A stretch of DNA of 5,230 bases from Candidatus Aquidulcis sp. (GCA_020723365.1 DYJB01000177.1:1-5230), one strand, 5' to 3'; positions 1 through 5,230 are shown, counted from the stretch's first letter. Program-made: numbers and translations. The notes: generated by a model from the letters alone, not told the origin.

Positions 1-472
1 GATTGAAGAGCACCACTGGGTCCAGGTCGACGCCCTGCTGCAGGCTGGTGACGGCCTGGCCGGCGGCTTCGATCACGGCACCGGCGCGGCCGACGGCATG
101 GGCGTTTGCGGCGCTCCGCTGCGCATCGACGGTCAGGCCAAGGGTGGCAGCCGGCTGATCCCAGGCACGCCCGGTGGGCGGGTCCACCAGCGGAAGCGAG
201 CGTTCGCCATTCCACAAGGCATCGAGCGATGCGGCCGCCTGCTCGAGGGTAACTCCGCCCACTTCCAGTCCTGCCACGCGCACTCCCGGGGCGATCGTGG
301 GCGAGGCATGGAACAGCGCGTACGCCAGGCCGCCGCCGAGCAGGAGAAGGATGGGCGCGACCAGAGCGCCGATCCCGAAGAAGAGGCGGAGTCCGGAATG
401 AGGCGCGCGCGGCACAGGGGTCGCTCGGGGCAAGGGGGTTGGGCGGCTGGCGGTCAGCGATGGGGCTGCCAT
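1..472 (-). CDS. Membrane-anchored PG_binding_4 / VanW-like envelope protein, N-terminal part (runs off left edge)
   Basis: This is a partial gene of which 157 codons are visible; the C-terminus lies beyond base 1. It starts at ATG 472-470, with a weak GAGGG (489-485) 12 nt upstream. Residues 1-28 are Pro/Arg/Ala-rich and cytoplasmic-looking. Residues about 29-53 form one hydrophobic helix (FFGIGALVAPILLLLGGGLA). Outside the membrane comes GVRVAGLEVGGVTLEQAAASL (split here as residues 63-72 and 73-83), which matches the signature opening of the PG_binding_4 domain (G-V-x-V-x-G-[LV]-[DE]-V-G-G-x-T-x-E-x-A). That domain is known in VanW-family proteins and in some YkuD L,D-transpeptidases. The rest (WNGERSLPLVDPPTGRAWD, then ATLGLTVDAQ) also fits it. 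The family is thought to act on or bind cell-wall peptidoglycan. The gene lies 170 nt downstream of degV on the same strand, with a hairpin between them. Whether the missing end is VanW or YkuD cannot be decided here. Confidence 0.8.
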   Translation of the reverse strand, partial: MAAPSLTASRPTPLPRATPVPRAPHSGLRLFFGIGALVAPILLLLGGGLAYALFHASPTIAPGVRVAGLEVGGVTLEQAAASLDALWNGERSLPLVDPPTGRAWDQPAATLGLTVDAQRSAANAHAVGRAGAVIEAAGQAVTSLQQGVDLDPVVLFN

Positions 473-586
473 GGCGGCGGGTATCCCTCGGTCGGCAGGT
501 TGCGCATAGGCACCCCGGTGGGGCCGTAGCCTCCCCCGGGATGCAAGGAGCCTGCCAGGAGTAGACCCCGTAGCGGGCCTCCGGAA

Positions 587-623
587 CCAGCCGGGGCCGG
601 CGACTTGCCGGCCCCGGCGCTGG
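587..623 (-). terminator. GC-rich hairpin downstream of the DegV gene, possible terminator
   Basis: Bases 590-601 (GCCGGGGCCGGC) pair perfectly with 607-618 (GCCGGCCCCGGC) around a 5-nt loop. After a 2-nt bulge (619-620) three more pairs form (587-589 with 621-623). It lies 20 nt beyond the DegV stop and before the next minus-strand gene, where a terminator or processing hairpin would be expected. No T-run follows it on the minus strand, so it is not a canonical rho-independent terminator. It could instead be a read-through attenuator or an mRNA-stabilising 3' stem. Confidence 0.45.
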
Positions 624-642
624 ACGCAGGGAGGCTGGGCGA

Positions 643-1509
643 TCAGTCCGTGACCGGGTAGAAGCACACTCCCGCAGTGCCCGGCCCGGAGTGCACTCCG
701 AGAGCAGGAGACAGCTCGGCGATCAGAGACTCGATGGCCTGAACTCGGGCCTCGATCATCTCCTTCAGCTTTTCGGCTTCCTCGCGCGCGGCGGCGTGCA
801 CGTAGGCGATCTTGACCCGGCCGGCCCGGCCCACGGACTTTTCCACATGGTCGGCGATGGCCTGGTAGGCCCGCAGCCGGCTGCGCGCCACACCCAGCGC
901 TACGATTACGCCGTTCTCCATGCCGATCAACGGCCGGATGTCGAGCAGCGCACCCACCAGGCGCTTGGCGGCGCCGATCCGGCCGCCCATGTACAGGTAC
1001 TTAAGGGTGTCGGCCGTTTGAATCATGCGCGTCACCGGCATCAGCCGCCGCACGACCGACACCACGTCTTCCAACGGCTTCCCCGCCAGGGCGGCACGCG
1101 CCGCCTCGATGGCCATCCAGCCGTGGCACATGGAGACATTCTGCGTGTCGATGACCTCAATCCGGACGTCCGGCATTTGCTCGGCTGCGATCGACTGGGC
1201 GTTCTTCGCCGCCTGGTACGCGCCGCTGCCGCTGGCCGTCATGTGGATACTGGCGATCTCGTGCACCCCCTCCTGAGCCAATTGCTGATAGACCTGAAGA
1301 TAGTCCCCCGGGCCGGGGCTGGCGGTGGTGGGCAGTTCCTTCGCCGTGGGAAGCCAGCGGAAGAACTCGTCGCGCTGGATGGTCAGCAGATCGCGCAGCA
1401 CCTCGCCGCCGCGGTGGATGTAGTAGGCTACCCAATGGATCTTGAGCGAGGTGAGTAGCTGATCGGGGATGCTGACGACAGAGTCGGTTACGATCGCCAC
1501 GGGGGCCAC
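643..1509 (-). CDS. DegV family fatty-acid-binding protein
   Basis: The 288-aa product has normal length for the DegV family, whose members bind a fatty acid between two alpha/beta domains. In Gram-positives some (FakB) present the fatty acid to the kinase FakA for acyl-phosphate synthesis. Family marks in order: VAIVTDS at the N-terminus (4-10); the TSxPSP-like loop as TTASPGPGDY (61-70); the SGxYQ loop as SGSGAYQAA (93-101); IDTQNVSM (120-127); LKYLYMGGRIG (169-179); and the C-terminal HxGPG motif as HSGPGTAGV (273-281). The GTG at 1509 is preferred because AAGGAG sits 6 nt upstream and because the family begins directly with this VTDS strand. A longer frame reaching 1707 would add a low-complexity tail and cross the promoter. 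Position 64-67 reads SPGP where PSP is usual, and Cys128-His129 occupies a normally Gly-rich site. No FakA/DhaK-like partner is in the window, so the FakB role is only a possibility. Confidence 0.93.
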   Translation of the reverse strand: MAPVAIVTDSVVSIPDQLLTSLKIHWVAYYIHRGGEVLRDLLTIQRDEFFRWLPTAKELPTTASPGPGDYLQVYQQLAQEGVHEIASIHMTASGSGAYQAAKNAQSIAAEQMPDVRIEVIDTQNVSMCHGWMAIEAARAALAGKPLEDVVSVVRRLMPVTRMIQTADTLKYLYMGGRIGAAKRLVGALLDIRPLIGMENGVIVALGVARSRLRAYQAIADHVEKSVGRAGRVKIAYVHAAAREEAEKLKEMIEARVQAIESLIAELSPALGVHSGPGTAGVCFYPVTD

Positions 1510-1515
1510 AGCGAG

Positions 1516-1521
1516 CTCCTT
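1516..1521 (-). promoter_or_regulatory. Ribosome binding site that fixes the DegV GTG start
   Basis: Read on the minus strand this is AAGGAG, a strong match to the anti-Shine-Dalgarno core. It is separated by 6 nt from the GTG at 1509. It decides between this GTG, the in-frame GTG at 1500 and the longer upstream frame. Confidence 0.8.
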
Positions 1522-1551
1522 GAGCCGGGAGTCCGATCGCCGTTCGCCTGG

Positions 1552-1580
1552 ATTATAGACCTTTCCGGCAGCGCCCGCAT
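1552..1580 (-). promoter_or_regulatory. Candidate sigma-70-type promoter of the DegV gene
   Basis: The minus strand carries an exact TATAAT at 1557-1552, rare in such GC-rich DNA. It would start transcription near 1545 and give a leader of roughly 35 nt containing the AAGGAG site. The -35 box at 17-bp spacing (ATGCGG, 1580-1575) matches TTGACA at only two positions, so an activator or a relaxed -35 requirement is possible. The assignment rests mainly on the -10 box and its placement. Confidence 0.6.
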
Positions 1581-1584
1581 CGAG

Positions 1585-1613
1585 GTGGCGCGCGGCCCCG
1601 GGTGGCTTAGAAT
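1585..1613 (+). promoter_or_regulatory. Candidate promoter of the plus-strand membrane-protein cluster
   Basis: TAGAAT at 1608-1613 matches TATAAT at five of six positions. GTGGCG at 1585-1590 is a weak -35 with 17-bp spacing (three matches to TTGACA). Transcription would begin near 1620, about 33 nt before the GTG start at 1653. It stands back to back with the DegV promoter, and the two -35 regions lie only a few bases apart. Confidence 0.4.
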
Positions 1614-1652
1614 CAGCGCCCAGGATACGCGGCGCATCGCGCAAGGGGTGTC

Positions 1653-3185
1653 GTGACGACGAGCATCGAGAATCCATCCAGGGACGCCGGGGGCAGGCTG
1701 CAGGCATGGCTCCTGCCGCGCCTGCCGGATGTCGCCTTCGTGGCGCTCTTCACGCTGGTCATCCTGCTGGGCCCGCGCCTGCTCAACGTCGACGGTGACC
1801 TCGGCCGGCACCTGGCAATCGGTGAGCACATCCTGCAGAGCGGATCGATACCGACGTCGGACGCGTTCTCCCACACCATGGCCGGCGAGCCTCTGACCCC
1901 GCATGAGTGGCTTTCGCAAGTGGCCTTCGCCGCCGCCTTCCGCCTCCTGGGTCTGGATGGCGTCGTTCTGCTGTGCGCGCTGCTCATCGGCCTGACGTTC
2001 GCGCTTGTCTACCGGTCGGCAGCGGCGCGCTCCGGGCTTTCGCTGGCGGCGCTGGCGCTGACGCTGCTGGCGGCGGCCGCCTCGAGCCTGCACTGGCTGG
2101 CCCGCCCTCACCTCTTCACGCTGCTGCTAGTCGTTGTGTGGACGGGGCTGCTCGACGCGATCCGCAAGGGAAGCCGCACGAGCTGGTGGGCCCTCCCGCC
2201 GGTCATGCTGCTGTGGGTCAACTTGCACGGCGCTTTCGTCTTCGGCTTCATCATCTGGCTGGCGTACGCCGCCGGTTGGGCGTGGCGGCGATGGGTCGTG
2301 CACGCCGACGACCAGGCCGGGGTGGGGCGGAGCCTGGCGCTCGGCGGCGCGCTATCGCTGGCCGTCACCGCCCTCAATCCTGTCGGGCTGAGGCTGTGGG
2401 CGACGTCGCTCGGGTACGCCGGGAACGCGTACCTTGTCGGGCACACGGCGGAGTATCTCTCGCCCAACTTCCACGACGTCAGCACCTGGCCGTTCCTGGC
2501 CATGATCCTGACTGGGCTGTGGCTGGTAGGTGGGGCCAGGCCCAGGCTCTCGCCGGAATCTGCCTTGCTGCTCGTAGGATGGATGGGATTGGGTTTGGTT
2601 AGCGTGCGCCACGTCCCGGTCTTCGCCGTCCTGAGCGCCCCGATCCTGACCGGCTGCCTGCCAGGCGTTCTCCACGCCTCCGCCCCGGGTCTCGCCTGGC
2701 AGCAGCGGGAAGAAGGCATGGCGCGCCTGGAGGGCGGACTGCGCGGGCATGCCTGGCCGATCGCCGTCACGCTGGCAGCGGTGCTGGCGCTTGCCGGCGG
2801 TGTGCCGCTGACCCCGGTGGCGGGCGGGAATGCCTTCTCGCCGCGTGTCTTCCCGGTCCAGGCCGTCGACTGGCTCGAAGCGCACCCGCCGGCTGGCCGA
2901 GGCTTCAACTATTTCCCGTGGGGCGGGTACGTGCTGTACCGTCTGTGGCCCGACGTTCGCGTCTTCATCGATGGGCAGACGGACTTCTACGGGGAGGCGC
3001 TGACCCGAGAATACGAACAGGTCATTACCTTGAGCGACGGCTGGCAGGCGGTGCTCGAGAAGTATGACGTGGCTTGGGTGCTGATTCCGCCTGATTCGGG
3101 GCTTGCCCGCGCCCTTCATTCGGGTGGCGCATGGTCCGAAGTCTACGCCGACCCCACGGCCGTCATCCTCGAGCGCGCACCATGA
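1653..3185 (+). CDS. Polytopic membrane protein, GT-C glycosyltransferase-like
   Basis: This 510-aa protein has roughly ten hydrophobic segments by eye over residues 24-400, followed by a soluble C-terminal part. After the first helix (about 24-44) comes an acidic loop, DGDLGRH (47-53), then IPTSDAFSHT (66-75) and HEWLSQ (84-89). A later NLHGAF (190-195) sits at a membrane edge. This pattern (Asp and His in the first external loop, then HEW, then N-x-HG) is typical of a widespread group of uncharacterised bacterial membrane proteins related to GT-C sugar transferases, which use lipid-linked sugars outside the membrane. The tail has WGGYVLYRLWPDVRVFIDGQ (423-442), a conserved feature of the same group. 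The start is GTG 1653 with AAGG/GGGG (1643-1648) just upstream; an earlier GTG at 1648 is followed by an in-frame stop. Donor and acceptor are unknown. Its stop overlaps the next ATG (ATGA). Confidence 0.8.
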   Translation: MTTSIENPSRDAGGRLQAWLLPRLPDVAFVALFTLVILLGPRLLNVDGDLGRHLAIGEHILQSGSIPTSDAFSHTMAGEPLTPHEWLSQVAFAAAFRLLGLDGVVLLCALLIGLTFALVYRSAAARSGLSLAALALTLLAAAASSLHWLARPHLFTLLLVVVWTGLLDAIRKGSRTSWWALPPVMLLWVNLHGAFVFGFIIWLAYAAGWAWRRWVVHADDQAGVGRSLALGGALSLAVTALNPVGLRLWATSLGYAGNAYLVGHTAEYLSPNFHDVSTWPFLAMILTGLWLVGGARPRLSPESALLLVGWMGLGLVSVRHVPVFAVLSAPILTGCLPGVLHASAPGLAWQQREEGMARLEGGLRGHAWPIAVTLAAVLALAGGVPLTPVAGGNAFSPRVFPVQAVDWLEAHPPAGRGFNYFPWGGYVLYRLWPDVRVFIDGQTDFYGEALTREYEQVITLSDGWQAVLEKYDVAWVLIPPDSGLARALHSGGAWSEVYADPTAVILERAP

Positions 3186-3280
3186 GCGCAGCGTGCAGTT
3201 TCGGCGCGCAGGCACACACCGTTGCCCGGGTGTGCTCGGTGTGCCGGGCGTTGCTGTCCGGGCCGCTGCCGCATGCCTAG
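3182..3280 (+). CDS. Mini ORF resembling a degenerate single zinc ribbon
   Basis: This 32-codon ORF starts at an ATG that overlaps the preceding stop (ATGA) and ends in a TAG inside the first codons of the next gene (8-nt overlap). Residues 5-17 read CSFGAQAHTVARV and 18-24 CSVCRAL, followed by LSG. This matches the usual short zinc-ribbon plan (C-x-x-C-G-A, a short linker ending A-R-F, then C-x-x-C-G-x-x-L) if one codon, the second cysteine, has been lost. Three of the four expected cysteines are present (5, 18, 21), and His12 could serve as a fourth ligand. Zinc ribbons of this kind are common short modules in bacteria, often of unknown role. There is no good Shine-Dalgarno, so translation would depend on coupling to the upstream gene. 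It could be a relic, or simply an open frame that bridges two coupled genes. Confidence 0.45.
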   Translation: MSAACSFGAQAHTVARVCSVCRALLSGPLPHA

Positions 3281-4778
3281 AAGCCGGGCGGACGTTTGGA
3301 TCGTGTTGGTGTTGCTGGCATGCGCCTGGGCGGTCAGGTTGCTGTTCGCCTCACACCTGGTCTTTCCGCCGCTCGATGATCCCGCCTTCTACGTGCAGAC
3401 GGCGCGCAACCTGGCCGCCGGACGGGGGCTCGTCTCCGATGTCCTGTGGAGCTACCAGTTCCCGTTCCCGCAGGTCGCGCATCCCAGTCATGAGTACTGG
3501 ATGCCGCTGGCGACTCTGCTGATGGCCCCGTGGATCCGCGCCCTGGGCGACGGGCAGCTGGTCGCCCAGTTGTCGGGAACGCTGTGTGGGGCGCTGCTGG
3601 TGCCGCTGACCTATGCCCTCGGCCGCATGGTCGAGCCGACGGATCGGCGCAAGGCGCTGTTGGCCGCCGGGTTGGTGCTCTTCGGTGCCTTGCCCATCTA
3701 CCAGTCCGCCAGCACCGACAGCGCCGCGCCCTTTGCGCTGGCGGCCGCCGCTGCACTGATAGCCGGGGCGCGGGCGGCTGAGACGGGCTCATGGCGCTGG
3801 GCGGTGGGGGCCGGCCTCCTGGCGGGTTCGGCGTACCTGGCGCGCTCGGATGGCCTGCTCCTCCCGCCGCTCCTGGCAGGCATGTTGGTGGCGCGCCGCC
3901 GCGGATGGATTCTCGCCGGCCTGCTGCTGGCTGCCTTCGCGCTGCCGGTCGTGCCGTGGTGGCTGCGCAACCTGGCCGCCTTTGGCATCACGCAACCGGT
4001 ATCGCCGCTCATCGGCGCCGCACTTCAGGACTACCCCCAGCTCTTCAACTGGCGCGACCCGCCCACGCTGGCGGGATTGATGGGGCGCGGCGCGGCGTTT
4101 GCCGCTGCGTTGCGAGGCCAAGCGCTGATCCACAACCTGGGCGTTTGGGCGCTGATCGCGTTTCCCTACGGGGTCTTTGGCTGGCTGGGGTGCCTCGATC
4201 GCCGGCGGACCGTTCTATGGCTTGGCCTTGCCTACGCGCTGCTGCTCGCGCTCACGACCGCGCTCGTGTTCAGCGTTCCGACGCTGGCGGGGCTCTTCTA
4301 CCACTCCGCCGGGGCGCTCCTGCCGTGGCTGGCCGTCGGCTCGGTTCAGGTGGTAGCCGCGCTTGCCGCCCGGCGCGCCTCGCTTGGGCTGGCCCTGGCG
4401 GCCCTCACGGCTGCGCTGGTGGTCGCGCAAGGCGTCATCGCATTGCCCGCCGCCGTGCGGGACGCGCGCCTCAACCAGGCGAAGTTCGCACGAGCCGCAA
4501 CCTGGCTCGGAGAACACGCGCGCCCTGACGAGCCGGTCATCGCCTCCCAGGCCCACAGCCTCAACTACACTTCCGGACGGCCATCGCTCTCGCTACCCGC
4601 CGGGCAAGGGCTCGAAAGCCTGCGAGATCTGGCCTGCGCTTACCGCGCCCGCTACGTCGTGCTTACGGAAAGCTTCGGCCGCTACCCGGACGTGCTGGAC
4701 GAGCGCCTCGGCCTCGAGGTTTTGCTTCGGCTTGACGAGCCCGGTCTGCGGATCTACGAACTCATGGCTATGCCTTGA
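3273..4778 (+). CDS. GT39/PMT/ArnT-like glycosyltransferase (GT-C fold), integral membrane
   Basis: The 501-aa product is of usual length for this class. The first helix (about 8-30) is followed by the diagnostic loop with Asp35-Asp36, PAFYVQTARNLAAGRGLVSD (37-56), then HEYWMPLAT (73-81). The DD pair at the end of helix 1 is the expected catalytic or metal-binding acid site of GT-C enzymes that transfer a sugar from a polyprenyl-phosphate donor. Further on are LARSDGLLLP (189-198), a recurring family feature, many more hydrophobic segments, and a C-terminal soluble part with SQAHSLNYTSGR. The start is set at ATG 3273. A frame open from 3222 would add a Cys-rich stretch that is really the shadow of the mini ORF, and the protein sensibly begins MPRSRADVWIVLV just before helix 1. 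No Shine-Dalgarno is visible, which suggests coupled translation. Donor and acceptor are unknown. With its upstream neighbour it forms a tandem of GT-C-like proteins. Confidence 0.85.
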   Translation: MPRSRADVWIVLVLLACAWAVRLLFASHLVFPPLDDPAFYVQTARNLAAGRGLVSDVLWSYQFPFPQVAHPSHEYWMPLATLLMAPWIRALGDGQLVAQLSGTLCGALLVPLTYALGRMVEPTDRRKALLAAGLVLFGALPIYQSASTDSAAPFALAAAAALIAGARAAETGSWRWAVGAGLLAGSAYLARSDGLLLPPLLAGMLVARRRGWILAGLLLAAFALPVVPWWLRNLAAFGITQPVSPLIGAALQDYPQLFNWRDPPTLAGLMGRGAAFAAALRGQALIHNLGVWALIAFPYGVFGWLGCLDRRRTVLWLGLAYALLLALTTALVFSVPTLAGLFYHSAGALLPWLAVGSVQVVAALAARRASLGLALAALTAALVVAQGVIALPAAVRDARLNQAKFARAATWLGEHARPDEPVIASQAHSLNYTSGRPSLSLPAGQGLESLRDLACAYRARYVVLTESFGRYPDVLDERLGLEVLLRLDEPGLRIYELMAMP

Positions 4779-4954
4779 TGGGGGCAGCGGCGTGTCGAGA
4801 CTGGAACGTCTTCCGGCGCCGGGTGGCCCGCCTCCGGGCGATCGCATTGGCGAGGCAGGCTGCACGGGGAGCGCCGGCGGTCCGCATCGGGGCGGCGCCC
4901 GCCACGATGCGGCGCGACATGCTCCGCAGCCGCCCGGCCGGGTGCCATGCCTAG
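4778..4954 (+). CDS. Doubtful 58-codon Arg/Ala-rich ORF between transferase and kinase
   Basis: ATG 4778 overlaps the preceding stop by one base (TGATG), a classic reinitiation junction. The ORF ends in TAG 4952-4954, inside the first codons of the kinase gene. The product is basic (MGAAACRDWNVFRRRVARLR at its N-terminus), lacks recognisable motifs, and has no membrane segment. In GC-rich DNA an open frame of this length is expected by chance, and a strong hairpin (4882-4912) falls inside it, which fits untranslated spacer better. It is listed because the junction geometry repeats that of the mini zinc-ribbon ORF upstream. Confidence 0.2.
   Translation: MGAAACRDWNVFRRRVARLRAIALARQAARGAPAVRIGAAPATMRRDMLRSRPAGCHA
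4882..4912 (+). terminator. Strong hairpin between transferase and kinase genes (terminator, attenuator or operator)
   Basis: CCGCATCG (4882-4889) pairs with CGATGCGG (4905-4912). Inside, after one G-A mismatch, GGCGG (4891-4895) pairs with CCGCC (4899-4903) around a 3-nt CGC loop. This gives 13 pairs in a 31-nt element. It ends 34 nt before the kinase ATG. No T-run follows, so a canonical intrinsic terminator is not shown. The outer 8-bp arms with a 15-bp spacer could also be a dyad operator. Confidence 0.4.
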
Positions 4955-5230
4955 AATGATCCTCTCCCGCCCGCTGCGCCTGCCTCTGCGCACGCGCGTC
5001 CTGGTCGCCAATGCCGCCGTCGTGCTCCTCGGGGCGATCGCCGGAACGGTGCTGACGCGGGCCCTGGCCTCCCAGCCAACCGTGTGGCTCACGTTGGCCT
5101 TCGCGTCGCTCGGCGTAGGCCTGAGCCTGCTGATCAACTACGCCGTCCTGCGGGCGGCGCTGCGACCGCTCACATCGCTGACGCGCGCCGTCGACCGCAT
5201 CGAGGATGACCTGACCGGTGTCCGCCTCCC
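4947..5230 (+). CDS. Sensor histidine kinase with HAMP domain, N-terminal part (runs off right edge)
   Basis: This is a partial gene with 94 complete codons visible. After a short basic N-terminus (MPRMILSRPLRLPLRTR), helix 1 spans about 18-38 (VLVANAAVVLLGAIAGTVLT) and helix 2 about 46-66 (VWLTLAFASLGVGLSLLINY). They are separated by only about eight residues, so there is no real extracellular sensor domain. Helix 2 runs straight into a HAMP linker: LRAALRPLTSLTRAVDRIED (68-87), with the conserved Pro73 and the following amphipathic helix, then the connector towards GVRL. In kinases of this layout, dimerisation and ATPase domains follow. They lie outside the window, so the kinase call rests on the two helices plus HAMP; a HAMP chemoreceptor or cyclase is less likely. 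ATG 4947 is the first in-frame ATG (4956 is the alternative), and no clear Shine-Dalgarno precedes either. A partner response regulator is expected nearby but not seen. Confidence 0.75.
   Translation, partial: MPRMILSRPLRLPLRTRVLVANAAVVLLGAIAGTVLTRALASQPTVWLTLAFASLGVGLSLLINYAVLRAALRPLTSLTRAVDRIEDDLTGVRL

Noticed and set aside
454..507. 17-aa minus-strand ORF (MRNLPTEGYPPPWQPHR) overlapping the start of the left-edge gene
   Set aside because: Its Tyr/Pro-rich look is mildly protein-like and the frame stays open for dozens of codons upstream, but there is no start with a ribosome binding site, no recognisable family, and it crosses the hairpin region.
98..529. 143-aa plus-strand open frame
   Set aside because: It lies antisense to the PG_binding_4-type gene, is low-complexity Gly/Arg-rich, and has no motif; it is a GC-driven shadow.
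687..700. Perfect 14-bp palindrome CGGAGTGCACTCCG
   Set aside because: It sits inside the DegV coding sequence and encodes part of the conserved GVHSGPG motif, so protein constraint explains it.
691..1458. 255-aa plus-strand open frame
   Set aside because: It is fully antisense to the DegV gene, His/Arg/Gly-rich and without motifs; DegV on the other strand shows all family signatures.
1510..1707. N-terminal extension of the DegV frame up to an ATG at 1707
   Set aside because: It is Arg/Pro/Ala-rich, overlaps the TATAAT promoter and the start of the plus-strand gene, and family proteins begin at the VTDS strand just after the GTG at 1509.
2108..3215. Long minus-strand open frames (266 and 287 aa)
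   Set aside because: They lie antisense to the first GT-C-like gene, with Ser/Thr/Pro- or Arg/Gln-rich composition and no domain features; typical mirror frames in GC-rich coding DNA.
3222..3272. Upstream start for the second transferase adding 17 residues rich in Cys and Arg
   Set aside because: The added stretch is the other-frame reading of the mini zinc-ribbon ORF. The ATG at 3273 places the normal short N-terminus right before the first helix.
4363..4959. 198-aa plus-strand open frame running past the transferase stop
   Set aside because: It is out of frame with the GT39-like gene, Pro/Ser/Arg-rich, and lacks membrane segments or motifs.

Overview
This window is a high-GC bacterial segment (GC well above 60% by eye). 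It reads most like a Chloroflexota/Anaerolineae-type genome or metagenome bin. That assignment is an inference from gene style only: a DegV protein of this type, a PG_binding_4/VanW-like membrane protein, paired Dol-P-Man/ArnT-style membrane proteins, and a HAMP sensor kinase with an almost loop-less sensor. No rRNA, tRNA, CRISPR array, insertion sequence or phage gene is visible.

Left arm (1-1509), minus strand. A DegV-family fatty-acid-binding protein (1509-643) starts at a GTG behind a clean AAGGAG ribosome binding site, under a perfect TATAAT -10 box. A 12-bp GC-rich stem follows its stop. Next on the same strand comes the N-terminal part of a membrane-anchored protein with a PG_binding_4-type repeat (472 to the left edge), probably a VanW-like or L,D-transpeptidase-like envelope protein.

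Centre (1510-1652). This is a short divergent intergenic region with two candidate back-to-back sigma-70-type promoters, one serving the left arm and one the right arm.

Right arm (1653-5230), plus strand. Two large polytopic membrane proteins (510 and 501 aa) resemble GT-C-fold lipid-linked sugar transferases of the PMT/GT39/ArnT type. Squeezed between them is a 32-codon ORF (3182-3280) that looks like a degenerate single zinc ribbon. It overlaps the stop of the gene before it by 4 nt and the start of the gene after it by 8 nt. The second transferase is followed by a TGATG junction into a doubtful 58-codon ORF and a strong hairpin, then the N-terminus of a sensor histidine kinase (4947 to the right edge).

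Taken together the window looks like envelope biology: fatty acid binding, a peptidoglycan-associated domain, probable glycosylation of a lipid-linked or surface acceptor, and a membrane sensor. The substrates cannot be read from the sequence. I do not see a clearly new multi-gene system. The most unusual item is the translationally coupled mini zinc ribbon between the two transferase-like genes.
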